Shown here: positions 22,257 to 36,700 of the stretch, in pieces
Position numbering within the stretch: position 1 is the first letter of the stretch
How the letters are laid out: each line of letters opens with the position of its first letter
Assembly (NCBI GenBank): GCA_023079485.1
Contig: CM041091.1
Coordinates: 35,335,093-35,399,092 of the forward strand
Length of the DNA stretch: 64,000 nucleotides
DNA from: Archilochus colubris
Lineage: Eukaryota > Chordata > Aves > Apodiformes > Trochilidae
Reading direction: 5' to 3'
Notes under the pieces: model-generated
Told to the model about the DNA's origin: nothing
The model's input: the letters and a program-made list of their open reading frames with translations, nothing else
The model's database searches: none
Program-made: the position numbers and the translations under genes

Positions 22257-24528
22257 GTTCAGGCGTCATCAGTAGGGCAAGTGACAGGGAGAGGTGGAGG
22301 GGCAGCTCCTGGAAGTCTTGTGGAGGCCTGTCCCCACGTGGAGAGCTCCTGACAGAGCAGCCATAGGTACCTGAATGGAGACTTGGCAGCTTTCCTCACG
22401 TTGGCCAGATCAAGAGACTTATCCAGATGCACATAGAACAGTTTTCTTGTCGATGACATATAGTTAATAAGAGACTAAAGCCAGATCCCAGGTGGCCACT
22501 GCAACCTTCCTGGGATGAACATGCTCATCTGTCCAATAGGGTTGCAGGTTAATTTCTGCTTGATGATGTACTTATTAAGAAACATATCCTGAGATTGGTT
22601 TGCCAGACATCCTGGTAGTTCCCCAGGTCTTCTGCCTGTGGCAGGTTTCGGTCAGGACCCAGCAACCCTTCATCCCTTGCTTGCCATCAGGCCTGTCATC
22701 AGTCTAAAAGCAGGTGTAAGTTCAATAAATGGAGTATTGTAGTACATAGTGTAATAAATACTTAAAAATAAACCCACCTGTTTTTTTGTTTCTACTTTTA
22801 TCTAGTATAGGAAATTCGTAACTCAACTGAGGCAAAGTATCACCTAGGTGGATGACATAAAATATTTTTTTCTTCACCTAAGAATTGTGTCATTTTAGAA
22901 GAAATAGATGAAACTGAAAAAATGTGTTCTTTCAGAAATTTTGTTTATTCCTGGTTGCTACCATGATACAATATTGTAATATCTATGGGTGAATTATGCA
23001 CTAGGGTTTTAAAGGCAGCTATTGCTGATATAAAATAAGAGGGGGGAAAGGACACTTGCATTCTGCATATTTGCAGTATATCAAAGGCATATATATATGG
23101 TTTTTTCATTGTCAGATGGAAGCTTAGAGTGGTCTTTTCAAAAAATACACCCTGCAATATAGAATGACATTTTTCTTGCTTATGAAAAAATGGAGAAGAA
23201 AGGCTTGGTATCCATCTGAAAACCAAGGAACAGGATCATACTTGCCTCTGTACTGTACACAGGAACTCCTATTGCAATGGCAAGTTTACTGGCTCTGCTC
23301 AAGTAGTTCAGGCACTACTTTTTTTCCATTACTAATGGCCCCAGTATCCCATCCTGCCTTGATGATACAGTATATGTCAAAAAGATGCTGCTGTTATCAG
23401 TAGTAACACTCAGGGACAAAGAGAGAGAAAAAGAGAGATCTCAAGAGTTTCAACTTTCTGACATGTTATGGATATTTAATGAATGTTGCTTTTCAAGATC
23501 TGGGTCAAGTTGCCTTAAGAATCCAAAATATTTATAATGTTTCATAGAAATAAACCCAGTAGTTAGACAAAGAGTGGATTAAATGTGCAGCCTTTAGTCA
23601 AAGAAATCCTCCAATTTGGGTTTGAAAAAACTAAACACATACCAGAGCAAGCTCTCTTTCCAGACTAAATTTTTCAACTGTATTTGGTAATTGAACCAAC
23701 CAAATTCCACTAACACAGCAAACTCCTCTTAACTTTAGTGTGTTGTGTAGCCTTCGTTTCTCTGCCCATGTCCCTGCCGTTTATTTTTATCTTTTTTAAT
23801 GCATTCCTGTTTCTGAGCATGTAATAATCACTCAATAAATCTATTTTGACATTATTTCTATTTGATTGCATCCCACTCAGACATGCATAAAAATTACAAA
23901 AATATGCACTCTTGATGACATATTTTCAGCAATTCAACCATTTCAGTGGTTACTCATTGGCAAGTTATTGAATTGCCCCTTGCAAGAAACATACAGGTTC
24001 TCCAGAGATGGGTTTTTAATGGGATCTCTGCTATTCAGCACATTTTATGTTGGATTGTAACCTTATAACATAGGCATACATGCAAAACTCAGGCAGAGAG
24101 ATCTTTAGTTTGTGTCTCTTTCCTCCAGCTTCTTTGGACCTCTCTACGTTAAGGTTAACTTACAGGCAAACAGAGCTGGTTTGAAAGTCCCCATTTTCCT
24201 TCAGTTTAGCATAGACGTCAATATTAATTTTAAGAGGGCTCAGAAGACATGCCCTCAACTACTCAGCAACTTGGAATAAGAATGTGAAGCTTCTGTCTCC
24301 CTCATGGTACTTTCTGTGTTATTTCTATAGCAAAGGGTTAATAAATAGGGAAGCAGCTTCTGTTCTCTGATCTTTCTGAGGAAGACTTGCTCAGTGGTAG
24401 TAGAGAACATAGTTTTTAGAAGATTTGGATTGAATGCAGGTCTCCACTATATTTTACTGTTTTGTGCGTTATTAAAGGAAATGTTGATTGTCCAACCACT
24501 TCATTTTTAAGTTACTCTGCCTCGGGGG

Positions 24529-24530
24529 AA

Positions 24531-24556
<26 letters not shown>
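24529..24556. repeat. Poly-A tract (28 A)
   Basis: A continuous run of 28 A preceded by CTCGGGGG and followed by GCAAGGAAAAAAACCC. This is the longest homopolymer in the window. No LINE or processed-gene body is recognisable upstream, so it is listed as a simple repeat. Confidence 0.9.
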
Positions 24557-24562
<6 letters not shown>

Positions 24563-27355
24563 AAAAAAACCCAAACCTAAAAACTTCATTAGTCAGTCAA
24601 AATGCCGTTTTGTCCAAACTAATAGCTAGCCATCATGTGTGAGTGAGTGGCAAATTCAGACCTGGAGAGCAGAGCAAGGGATTGTGCCTGTTAAGACCTA
24701 CTGAATGTAGGGGTAGCTGTAGCAAATTGCTTTATTTTAAGCTCCCTCCATGAGAAGAGGAGGCAGGTAGTGTTGTTTTAAATGCTCCTCTACCCAAAGG
24801 CTATTTGTGTCACCTGTCTGCTGAAAAGGTTTAGGGGATGGGTTGATGGAGTTGGGGCCATTCTCCTGCTTCTCTCTAATCCTTGCCAAAGGTCTGAAGG
24901 ACCATGAGGAGTACGGCTTGTGGGTGCTGCATCTTCAAGATGGCATCACCTCTGTCTTGGTAAGATGTCACCATAGAGGTTCTCTGTATTCTGTACCATG
25001 TAAAACATCTCTAAATCGATAGCCTGACCATGGAGATCAAATTAGTTTCTTCTTATGTGAAGCCTTAAAGACTTTCTAAGTGAAGAGTTGGGGAGGGAGT
25101 GGGGTATGAGTTTCTTGTGGTGACTAATCCATCATCTTCTGTGATTAATGCTAGCATCTAATCCTTATGCTATTTAAAATCTAATCCTGATCTTTTGCAT
25201 GACTGCTTACACAAGAGCTGTGTTAGGATGTTATTTACAGCTATTATAAGCTATCATAAGGCTCAATAATGTATAATAATTTAATATGTAAAGCTATTAA
25301 AGAGTTAGAACAAATTTTACGAAAAAATTTTATAGGATCTTTATCACATGTTGTTTATCTGATAAACAGTTAACAATTTAAGACAGTATTATCCTAGTAA
25401 AAAGAAGATCTGTTTCAGATACTGACATAAACATCCCCTCATAATAGTGGCTTTTCATTTACTGCATTGCAATGTACCATAAGCTTAAAGGCACAACAGC
25501 TTCTTTGTGTGTCTCAATAATGCTTGTCCAGAGTGATGTCAGTCAATTTTTGACCTATACAGTCTGTTGTTATTCTCAACAATCATAGAATAGATTTTTT
25601 TTTTCTCCTTTGATTAGTGAAGACAATGCCAATAAAATCCTTGAAAATTATCATATTTCTTTATGGTGTCTTGCAGTGGAAGGAGAAAGTATATTATCCA
25701 AGCAGATATTTCTCCACAGTCATTACGATCTTTCATCTGGCTTTTTCTGTTTTTTGTTGTTTCCTTGATTATTTTTTTTAACATAACATTGGGTAGTTAG
25801 AGGACCACTTCTTTGTGACTGACTTTCTAAACACTTTTGTAACTTGCTGTTTCAGTGGGATAAATGAACACTGTCAGTTAAATAGCACTTTCTAGTAGAG
25901 GTCAGCCCTTTTGTACTCCTTGGAGACTGTTTCTCCAAGGTGGAAAAAAGCTGTACAAGGGCCCAGGGTTTGTTCAAGGCACAGATAGTACCTCTGGGTG
26001 GATAACCTCACTTCCACAGACACAGGAAAGAAATACATATTCTAGATAACTCTTTATGGAAACCACTCTCTGTTTCTATAATACTATCTTGAGATTACTT
26101 CTGTTCATATAACTAAAGCTTCCCTGAAAATTCAGGTGCTTTTAATTCTTTATATGTTTTCAGATGAACATTGTGTAACTGCAGTACTGCCATTAAGCTT
26201 GCAAAAGCTTAGCCTGAGTAGAGTTGGGCTTTCATATGGATCCCATGTTTCCCCCTCACTCTTGTTTGGGGTTTTCTCAGTCAAGAAGTCCCTGCAGCTT
26301 AGCTCCTAAACAAAACAGCTCCAGACTGTAGCTCCACTGCTTATATTCTCCGCCCTTCAACCATAGAAGTATTGGAGAAGGTGGCACTGTGCAACCCATC
26401 ATTACCAGCTTTGAAGTAAAGTCAAGTATGAACTGAATGCTTGAATGACAGCAACGCAACATAAGCCAAAGGTGCAGAGTATACCAGAGATTTAAATTAG
26501 AGATTGCCAAAGTGGTTTGTAAATTTGTGGGTTGATTTTTTTCTGCTTACCAGGTATTTTACATTATAAAAAATTAATACTAGATGATAGTTGCCTGATG
26601 TCTTGTATTGATTAAATTCAGTAAGCAGTTTTACCTCCACCTTTTGCATGCACTTGCCTTAAAATATATGCATTATGGAGACAGTGATTCAAAGTCTTTT
26701 GGAAATCGCTATTAAAACAGGATTCTCTTCTTCAAATATTGACAGCAGAGTAACTCTGAGAAACAATGACAAACAATAAAATCATAGATAAAATTAAGGC
26801 TATAATTCTGGTGTAGTTTGGGTCTGGGGAAGTCTTGAACAGTTGCCTGGCATTGCATGTTGTGTGTGCTTTAGCAAATAGCTTGCACTGATTCCTTGTT
26901 GTCGAATTTCTGGTTGAAAACTTGTGACCATTGAAAAGAAGGATTATTTTTGCTTATGATTTCTTTGCAGCCGACTGTTTTGACTGTTTTGAATTTTTGC
27001 CAGTTAGTTTCACAGATTTTCTTCAGCTTTGAATGTACATTGGGTAGATATAGAAAACTGTGGGTAGGCTGTTACCATTAACACTGTTCCTGCCTTTTAT
27101 AGTTTTCTAGAACTAAGTAAAACTCGAATAGAAGCTTATAATGTTACAGTATTTAAGCTGAGCAGCTCTGTGTGCTAATTTATGGTGGCTTTGTAATGGT
27201 AATTTTAAAATCCTTTAATGCTGGCAGCTGAATTTCCTGCACATGGTTCCAAGAAGTTAAAGGGGTTGTCTTTTATGGAGTCCAGTTACAGATGAAATGA
27301 AATTTTATGGATAGTATTGCAACATTCAAGTAATACTAAGTTATTAACATTCCTC

Positions 27356-27377
27356 AAAAAAAAAAAAAAAAAAAAAA
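27356..27377. repeat. Poly-A tract (22 A)
   Basis: A run of 22 A between TCCTC and GTATTTTTAAAC, with no recognisable retroposon body upstream. Confidence 0.9.
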
Positions 27378-30300
27378 GTATTTTTAAACACCATTCTAAA
27401 CCCTAGTCTGCTTTGATTTTCTCACTCTGAAGTATCTGAAGTCAGTCCAAAAAGTTAGATAAGGAGCAGTAAGTATCCACTGTGTAGATAAGAGAATTTC
27501 TTTTCAATGGGTGTTGAAGGTTTACCAAGTACAACTCTTTCAAGTATTATCCCACTTGCAAATTACATTGAATAAAACAGCAAGGTTTGGGGTTCTTTTT
27601 GTCTTTTTGTTTTTGCCGTTTTAACGAGTGCTGAATTTCATGAGGGTGTTGATGTTGGACGCTGGAGAAATGTTTGAAAGCTCTGTTCTCATCTTGTAGT
27701 AGAAAATTCAGAGTTAATGTTTGCCTTGAATGTGCTGAAAATTCCTTTTAACTTCATGTATTTCTGTGTGGGTTTAAAAAACAGGAAAGTTTTCATCCAC
27801 CTGTGACACACCTGGGTGGTGTGTCCTGACTGTTGAAGCAGCAGGTGGAAGTTGAGTGGCATCCATCTTCTTTCTGTGCACTGTCCCCATGACCATGACT
27901 GCAGCCCTGTCTGTGCACAAAGGCTGCTCAAGGTGTGTTTGCTGGAGTACAGCTTTTGTGGTGGTTAGGCAGAGAGGTGTTCAGAAATAGCAGATGTCTT
28001 CTGTGTGTATTTCTGCTCTACTTAGTAAAAGAATCAGAAAATGCTTATCACATGAAGAGTATTAAGTATGCAGTGGTCTATTAGTAATGGAGGAAGATTT
28101 TAACTACTAGGAGTAGCCAATTTTAATTGTCCATCTGTAGCCAACAGTCTTTATTGTTGATTTCGAATGAATTGTAGTGCCTGGGATGTTACAGAATGCT
28201 GAAAGAGAGATAGGTTTGTGTGTGAGGTTGAAGGGGAAGAAAGGAGGCAAGCACCAAGTAAGGTTTTCATGGGATGAAAGCTCATTGGCTTGACAATAAT
28301 GTCAAGCAAGCTAGTGGAAAAGTTGCTAGTGAGAAATAAATTGAAAAATATCATGTAATCCCAAAATATTCTTGAACAAGGTCATGAGATTACCAACCTG
28401 GATGATAATGGTAAACAAGTGATCATATGGCATAATGAGTTCACTGCAATCATACTGTTGCTTGGCTTCTTATTTGGCTTTTTGCGTGTGTAGGAGCACT
28501 GAGCTGCCCTTAGCAGTTGGAACAGTAGAAGTCATTGAGGCAAGCAGCTCAACCTCAGCTCCTATGGTAGTGTCATGGTGTATGTAATTAATATATCTTT
28601 AGGCATAGCTTTTTTTAGATTGTAAAGTTTATGTGGCTGCAGAGCTGGTATATTGGAATCTATCAGGTGTCTTCATGTGTTGAAAAAACATGGTTTGTCA
28701 TGAGAGGAGAGTAAGGCACCTTGTCTTTTCACCAAGATGCTAGGCCAGCTCTGGATGCCAAGGAGGAATTTCTTTCACAAGTAGAATCAGGTTTGCTGAT
28801 CTAGGCTTTTGCAGACCTCCTTTAAATCTGATTTTAATAGACCTGGCCAGCAGCTCAGAGAGGAATTCCCAGGAGTCTGCAGTTAGAAGACAGCAGTTTC
28901 CACATTCTGCTATGTTTACAGCAAAGTTCCTATTCCTTTCATGTCTAAATAGTGTAAAGAAGCCACTAGCGGACTATTTCTAATGAAGAACTATGCATGA
29001 GAAATTAGGCACAAAAGTGATTAATAAGAGCGACATCCAGAGTGATCGGTGAATGTCCCATGTCTTATTGAGAGCTAATGTCTTTCTGAAGATTTGTTTT
29101 ACTAAGAGAGATGGTGTTTGCTTCAGTTCAGGTGGAAAATGGTGCAGTGTAGTGGTCTGTGGTGTGTGTGATTAGACTGGACAAATGCATGGTCACTTTT
29201 GGCTTGAGTTTTGACTAGTAATTTCTTAAAGCTTCCAAAGCAGACTTAAATACCTTCTCTATCGGATCCTTCTTTTCATTAAAAATATTTCTGCAGAGTG
29301 TCATGCTGGTGAAGGAAGGTACCACTTCTTTATTTCTTTACCATATGCATCTCATTGATGCTGGTAATCAACACAATAAATCTGCATCTGACTGCAAACA
29401 GTTGATGAAACATTTCTTTTAGTTATCTACTGTATTCCTGATAGAGACAATCAATAGGTAAAATCTATGCAAATGTGCAGAGTTCAAGCAAGGGCTATCC
29501 TAAACAGAACTTAAGCTATGCACTCGCCTTTGTGCCAAATTTTCCAGGGTTTTTTTCTCCTGTGATGAATACATGTATTTTGTGCATTGGAGCATGGCAC
29601 AGGGCCTTTTGGATGGCAGGCTCTTCAAGAAAGAGGAAGAGAGTTTTAATCACAAAAGCAGAAACTTCAGTCGGGGAAGTGATTCTGCACTTTGTTTCAT
29701 TTGTAAATGGTGCATTTTGGCTTTTGTGAAATAGAACCCGGGTCCAATTCAGGACAGCGCTTCATAGATTCTTTACGTAGGGCTTTTTGAATCTGAAATA
29801 ATGCACATGAAAAGAGGAGATTGAACATAATTTGTTCCAACAGCTAGTGTTAAGATTTTTTCCAATCAAGATTCTTTCAGCGTATTCCTCTTTGTTGAGC
29901 TATCAGGAGCTTTTAAAATAATAGCATTAGCCTATATTTCAGGGCTTCACTAGGTGTTCCCAGCGATGGTGATTAGTTGCAAGAAACAAGAAATGCATGT
30001 ATTGTAACCTTCTAATGGATATGGGAGACTTGTAAACTAAGTTGAGAGTTGAGCAATTTGTAGATTTCAAAATGTAGAGTTCATTGAAAAAGAAAAATGC
30101 ATCATTGAAATTCCTGGTGCCACTTTGGTTTTCTTTGCTCAGATTTATCATTGAAAGCTGTATCGCTTTGCCTTTATTTAAGGCTATTCTATATGTTATT
30201 TTTAAGGTCCATTTCTTTTACAGGCTTTTTCTTTCAGCTTGCTCAGGGTATCAGGTCCTATGAACATCTCTTTGTGCCTAAAATCACCCAGGACCTGGAC

Positions 30301-31090
30301 TGTACCCTGCCTCCCTACTTCCTTTTGTTTCCAGAGGCTATTGTTTCCGATTTCATGCTATCAGAGGGGCTGCATGTTTTCCTGTGTGAAGTTGTCAGAG
30401 AGATAAAAGCACAGGAGCAGGGTCACATTTCGAGGGATGGGCATGAAAAATTGGTAAAATGTATCTTGAAGGCCACCCACAAGACTTCCTTGAAGAAATT
30501 CAGAAGTAGGGAATAGAATTATAATTTTTAATCTGTGCAAATTCCAGAGTGGAATTAAGTAGTGGTGAAATAAGTGTTTAGCTTGCAGAAATCTAGTCAG
30601 ATTTACATTTAGCTGATTGTTTCCTCTTAGATAGCTTGACACTCTACAGTTGGACTTTGTTAGAAAGAAAATACCATCATCTTTGTTATGGTGCTAGCCC
30701 ATGCCTCTTCAGGATGGTAATGAGATGCCTGAAGATTTAAATCAAGTGTGTTACACCTTTCAGTTATCACAATACACTTTGGAAAAGAGAAGCATAAATG
30801 ACCTTGTCTACCTCTCCAAAATTATTCACATGGTACAAGAATACAGTAAGGATGGTAATGATAGACAAATAGTGCAGTTTAATTAATAGAATGAAATACG
30901 TTTTCCAGGAAGAGATCACAGCACTGGTCTTGTAAGTGTGGCTGTGGTGTATAGGGCTGTAAATCATGATTAACCAAAACGTGCTTACCCTTTCGTCTTG
31001 TATCAATTCCAGAAGTGGCATCCTAGTTTTAAAGGATAAAAATAGTTCAGTTGGTGGCAGGAGGGAGGAACATCTGCAGTTACATGTACA

Positions 31091-31122
31091 GCTGGTTTAG
31101 ATCGATGGATAGAGCATCCTCT
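31091..31122 (+). mobile_element. Possible tRNA-derived SINE head (box A only)
   Basis: GCTGGTTTAGATCGATGGAT followed by AGAGCATCCTCT resembles the 5' part of a tRNA with the internal promoter box A. It aligns loosely with the tRNA-like sequence on the other strand at 45125-45197. No box B is seen in the following 60 bases, so it is either a truncated copy or chance. Confidence 0.25.
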
Positions 31123-33562
31123 CACAGCTTCAGTAACAGTAGTAAGAGGCTACATCTGTTTATCTGAAAATACTAAAAAGATGGTTAAAAGTTTTGTCTG
31201 TCCTTAACTTAGTGTCAGAATAACTAAAGCAATGTCTTGCTATTTTGTATATCCTGTGATCTTAACTGTTTTCATTTTCATAGACTTGACTAGACATAAA
31301 ATGAAGAAAATGTTTTTTATAGTACTGTTTTAGGTCAGTGATTCAGTAAGAAGATTACTTTTATTTTAGGAGCTTTGAAGTCCATGGCAAGAAACCAAAT
31401 GATATCCATAGGTTGGTTTTTTTTTTAATCCACAGGCAACTGATGGATAAGGGATACCAAGCAAGGGGTTTTCATGCTGCTATTTAGTTTCTGAATTAGT
31501 AAATTATATACATGATACTGACAGCCTAATACTGAAATAATACTGAAATTTTAAGTACATTCCTTTAAAGGAATGTCTCTTTTTTTCTTGCAAAGATTAA
31601 ATTATTTTTCTTCAGTGCATGAATTATTTGCAATTTAATATGAGAAATTATACATTATGTTTTTCATTTAATTTAGTGACATTTCTGCCTATGGAAATTC
31701 AGGAGGGGACACTAATAAGCAAATTCTTTTTAGTGCTTTTATAATGCAACAGAAAAAATATTAAATGTGTTTTTAAAGTATAGAAATTTTGTGGTAATAT
31801 TTTTATAGAGTATTTATATGTTTATCAATAGAAGAAGAAGAGAGCAGCATATTAAGAAAACACTGTGAAGTAGGTGAGTTGGAGTAAGGGCACAGAGGGA
31901 GTATTTTTAAGTTAGAGTATCACTTCTCAGCAGTCATATTTCAGAGCTGCTTGTAGCTTCTGATGACCTGGATTGGGTTCCTGGGTCCCACTTCAGTGGA
32001 GGTGACATCCCCTGGCAGCATTTCCCTGCTCCTGTCCTCTCCCCTCAGGCTGCCAGGCCGGGGCCAGCGCTGCCCCCCTGGTCCTGTAGGGTTTCTGTTG
32101 CACACCACAAGAGCAGTTTTATATTCTGTTGTGAATACTGCTGATCACGTCCATTTCCGTCCTTACTGTTTTGAAATCACAACTTCTTACACCAGCAGTT
32201 TTCTTTGCCTTACTTATCTGATTTTGGATGGGTAAAAGTATTTACCTTGTTTAGCTTTGTCTCAAAAGGGAAAAGAGCAAAGGCTAGAGCAAAAATTAAT
32301 AGCACATCTTAAAATCCATTACAACATCTCCCTTTTTTTCCAACTAAAAGTGAGTGAAAAAGGCCTCTCTAGAGGAAATAAAGAAGAAGTTATTACAGCT
32401 TTCACCTTTTTGTAGAGTATGAAAAAGCTTTCTGTATGTTAAACAGTCTTGTGGACATCTGGCATGATTGGTTTTAATCTGCTGACTAAAAAGTCAGGAT
32501 TAAATCTTGCTTTACACCTCTTTGTATTGCAGTCAGTAAAGTGACAGAGCTGCTCTGAAACAATGGCACTACTTATTCCACCCAATATGCCATGTGGTAG
32601 ATCACCCCCTTTTCAGCACCACTTCTCTGCAAAGACAATGAAGCATCTGGTGGGGTTTTCCTGTGTCCAAGATATTTTTTTGTCAGTAATTTCACTCATC
32701 CAGTCTGCTTAGCTCTCCCTTGGTGCTACTTTTTGAGACAGGGTTTGCCAAACCCAGTGGCAAGAGGTCAGGAGGCCAAAGTGATGAATTTTTATGTGCC
32801 TGTTTCTTGTGTTTCTGCTCAGTCATGATTCTTTGCGCGCTGTACTGCCTCTGAAAGGGAGCCACAGTGAGCAATTTGTCCTCCTGGGCTGCAGAGAATG
32901 GGGAGGCAGATGAGTTAAAGTAGCATGTATGACTCCGGACAGAGACGCACACAAATGTTTTCTTATGGTGGAACAGAATACTCCTGTCACTATTCAGCAC
33001 AAGAGGGCCTTGGGAGATTTGCAGCCTGTTGGCTTTCGATCAAGTGACAAATGAATTTTACAGCACTTAAAGATACAGCTAACTAGTCCACAGCTGTTAG
33101 CTTTAAAATGAGGTTGCATTAACACTTGTGAACTTGCATTTTTTTTTCTCCTCACTGTGTAACTGGGAGCTCTCTGCATTTCTCAGCATATTTGAACCCT
33201 GGTTTGCTTTAAGGGAAAAAAAAAAGTCATCTGTGTTTCTGAAGCTCTGTGGAATATACCTTCTGGTTGTCAGCCCAATTGGGACCCCATGTCCTACAGA
33301 TGGATCTTTGGTCCAGCAAGAAGACCATGGAGGCTGCGTTTCTGGCACTGCTTTCTGCTCTCCCAGTGGAGTAACACATGGTGGTGTCAGAGGAGCTGGG
33401 ATCATCTTTCGGTTAAATCCCCCTGATCCCAGCCAGGGGTGTGAAGTGACTGTTCCTCAAAATCCTCCTCTCTCTGATCAGCTGTGTAGCAGGTCAGTCA
33501 AAGGCTGCATTGTGATTTGTTGCTTATCAGCAGCCAAGCTCTGGACCTACTCACTGGATGCG

Positions 33563-33712
33563 GTGTCCTAGACAAGTTCTGAACATTGCTGTGACACATA
33601 AACCCTTCATCCTTCTGCCATCAGAAACCACACCAGGGTGTCCTGGAGGAGCTTTGAACATTGCTGCAATGCACAAACCCTGCAATCTGACACCATCAGA
33701 AACCACACCAGG
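33563..33712. repeat. 75-base tandem duplication, two copies
   Basis: Copy one is 33563-33637 and copy two is 33638-33712. By hand alignment about 58 of 75 positions agree without gaps, and both copies end with the same 18 bases including CAGAAACCACACCAGG. No third copy is convincing on either side. The divergence indicates an old duplication. The period is a multiple of three, so overlapping open frames show 25-residue repeats without any sign of coding function. Confidence 0.85.
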
Positions 33713-36700
33713 GAGGATGCAAAGCTGCCTCACCAGGGGTGGGGAGGAGAGGCAGTGAGTAGAACATGGTGCCCTATTTCCTGCTCCCCATGTTAACTGT
33801 TCTACCCCACAAGTGGTTTTCATGTGTTACCAGTCATTTTATAGGTCGGTGTGTGTTATACATATACTGATCTGCCAATCCACCTTACCACTTATGAGGA
33901 AGAATATACTAGATCTTGGGTCCACACCTTGCATGGTGTGTTGCAAAGACATCCTTCATTCATCTTACCTGAAAAGCATTTATAATAATGTGTAAATAAG
34001 TGTTTCTGTTGCTAGCTGAACTCTGTGATGGTTTGCACCTTGTTCAAGAAGCGTAAGCCAGCCAGAGGGCATGGGGACCTGCCACAGCCCCACAGCCCAA
34101 CTTCTCTGCCCTGTCACGGTGCTGCTGCAGCCAACTGCTTAGGGAGGAGGACAGCATAGCAATCCCACCTCTTCGTTCTCTGAGCTTATTTGAACATAAC
34201 TAGCTAAAAAAGGATTATTTGAATTTACAGGCTGCTGGACTCATATTCCATTTCAAAAGTGAATAAAGGAGCAAATGATGTGAAACCAGACAGGGAGTAC
34301 ATGGATGAGAAATGGATGAGAGATGGCAAGAAGAAAGAGTCAAGTCAGGCAGACTGGGCAAACAGAGAAAGGGAAAAAAATGCAGTCAGGAAATCATTCA
34401 TGTGTTACATCAGTAAGGCATCACCTCATCAGCCAAGTTTTAGTAGCACCACAATGCTCTACAGCACATTCCAGCTATAAACACAGTGAATTTAACTTCC
34501 CATTTGGAAAACTTGTCAGGAAACCAGATGCAGTGAACTGGAAATTATTTTCCTGTCACATTTGCTTCCTTAAAATGTAGAGTTTACCTAGGAGAAAGGA
34601 GTTTTTCCCATAGATGGGAACAGTGGAAGAGTATTAAATCTCTCCCACTTTGCCATGAGTTGTGTGGTCATTTGATGGAGGTGGAGGGCACACATCCATC
34701 TCTCAATTGTGCTTAGACTTAGCAAGAGCATCGGCCCAAGGAGCTGGCAGCCAGAAGCTACTCATGCCTCATGCCATCACTTCTCTTTCCAGGTCATAAA
34801 TTCCCTCTTTGTTTAAGGGCCTAGTTAATGCTGCTGTTATTCATGATAGGAAGAAAAAAAACATTGAACTTCTGTATATTTCTTACTTTGTGGTTGGTTA
34901 AAAGTAGCTAATGTCAGGCTAAAATCATACAGATTTTAGGTGGATTTGTGGTTTGATTTCAGAATCATCTGGCCCTTCATGTCTTAAGAGTCAGCTCCAA
35001 TTTCCATGTCTGAGCATAAGCTCAATAGTAGTCAAGTGGAAAAAATACTGTTGACCAGTGTCTTAAGTGTTGCATCACGTGTGACATAGATGACACCTGT
35101 AAGTCTACTTCTTGGAAGCAAAGGGTTCACACTCTTCAGAGGCTGAGCCTTGAGACATGCCATGCCACTAATTCTCTACAAAACTGCCATTAATTTAGAC
35201 GTAAACTCCTGACTTTATTCTTTCTGGCAGTGCTAGTTGGTGGAATAGAACACTGTGTGGGAGCCTTTCTCGGGCTTGCTGTGTGTTCTGAGGTGAGATG
35301 GAAATGCTGGTCTGTGCAGAGCCCTCTGCAGCAGCTGGGCTGGCAGCACACTTGGCCCCAGCCAGCTTCCAGGAGCAAGAACAAAGCTGACAGACTCCAG
35401 TTATGTGGAACCCTGCAGTGTCCACTTTTGGAAATGAGTCAGATAGCACCAAAGAATTTTGCTACGTATTGGCTTATGTTTTTGCTACTTTATGCTACTG
35501 CTCCCATCTTTCATTTCATGCAGCTGTAAGAAACCATTGGGTCTGGATGTAGCAGAAACAATAACACCATCAGCGAAGAGGCAAAAGTTACCACTCAAAA
35601 CAAAGGCAATCACAAGGCACACAACAGCAGATGGGGTTCACAGGGTATTTTGCTTTTAAAATGAAAATTAATGGGAGGTTCTTAGTCTGAAAGTTAGATA
35701 AAAGCAAGCTTAGCTATAAGGAGAGAAGCTGCCTCTTATTTCATTCCTCCTGAATTGAAGGGAACAGAGGATTTTACATTTCTCTACAGAAACAAATTTT
35801 ATATCACAGATCTTTTGTGCTTCATCAAAGTCTTTGCTTAACAGCAAAAATACATACAGTCCTTTGCTTAGTAAGCTGGAGTAAAAAAAGGTCAAGTGCT
35901 GTGAGGATTTCCAGCAAGGAATTTTTCAAGCTGGTATTGCTGCTTGGCCAAAGGAGAAAAATAATGGAAGGGAAGTAATAAAAAAATGTCTGAATATACC
36001 TCAAGAGGTTCACACATTATAGGACAAGATGACATATATACAGAAGATTTCCATAGGAACAGTTCCTGTAATTATGGAAAAGTAAATAATTGCCTTTGAA
36101 AATTCTTCCAGTACTAGGACCCTCCGTGATATCAAGTAGTGACGCTTAATGCTGGAGGATTGTCAGGAGTAGGGAAGGGATTTTCCCAGCAGACTGCTAC
36201 AAAGTTCCAGATCTGCTAGTAGGGTAGGGTTTATTGAGATCTAATCAAAGTCTTGAACTTATTTGAAACTTACTATCAGCATCAGCAAGTGAATTTTAAC
36301 TGAGAGGTTGGAAAGGGGACTGGGAACCCATTGTCTGAAAACGTCACCTTTCCTGCCCAACAAAGATTTGTGGGATCATTTATTTTAGGGACATGTGAGG
36401 TCTTTGGGAGCATAAAGATAGGGTCCTAGAGCTAAGCTTTTTTTGTCACAAATGCAACCCAAAGAGGTATTATAAAACCAAAATACTCCTTTGCCACATA
36501 CCAGCGAAGGGGTCATGCAATGGCCAGCAGAGTTATGTGGTAGGTCTTGGGCAGCTTCTGGGCCAGATTTTCACAGGGCTCGAGTTGGTGTTGCTGTAAA
36601 CTGCCCGGGAAGTTAAATCACTTCTGAAATAATACAGGTGACAGTGCCATGCAATTTACATTGATTGCTATCAGAAGACAGGCCACACATGTGCCTCATA

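Noticed and set aside
24529..24556. Poly-A tail of a processed pseudogene or LINE
   Set aside because: No gene-like or LINE-like body and no target-site duplication could be recognised upstream.
30151..30516. Open frame of 121 codons with a hydrophobic start, + strand
   Set aside because: It looks like a signal peptide at first sight, but there is no family match, promoter or splice context. T-rich intron sequence readily encodes F/L-rich starts.
33128..33571. Open frame of 147 codons, + strand, overlapping the 75-base duplication
   Set aside because: No similarity to known proteins. The adjoining duplication has a period divisible by three, so repeated peptides in frames over it are a trivial consequence.
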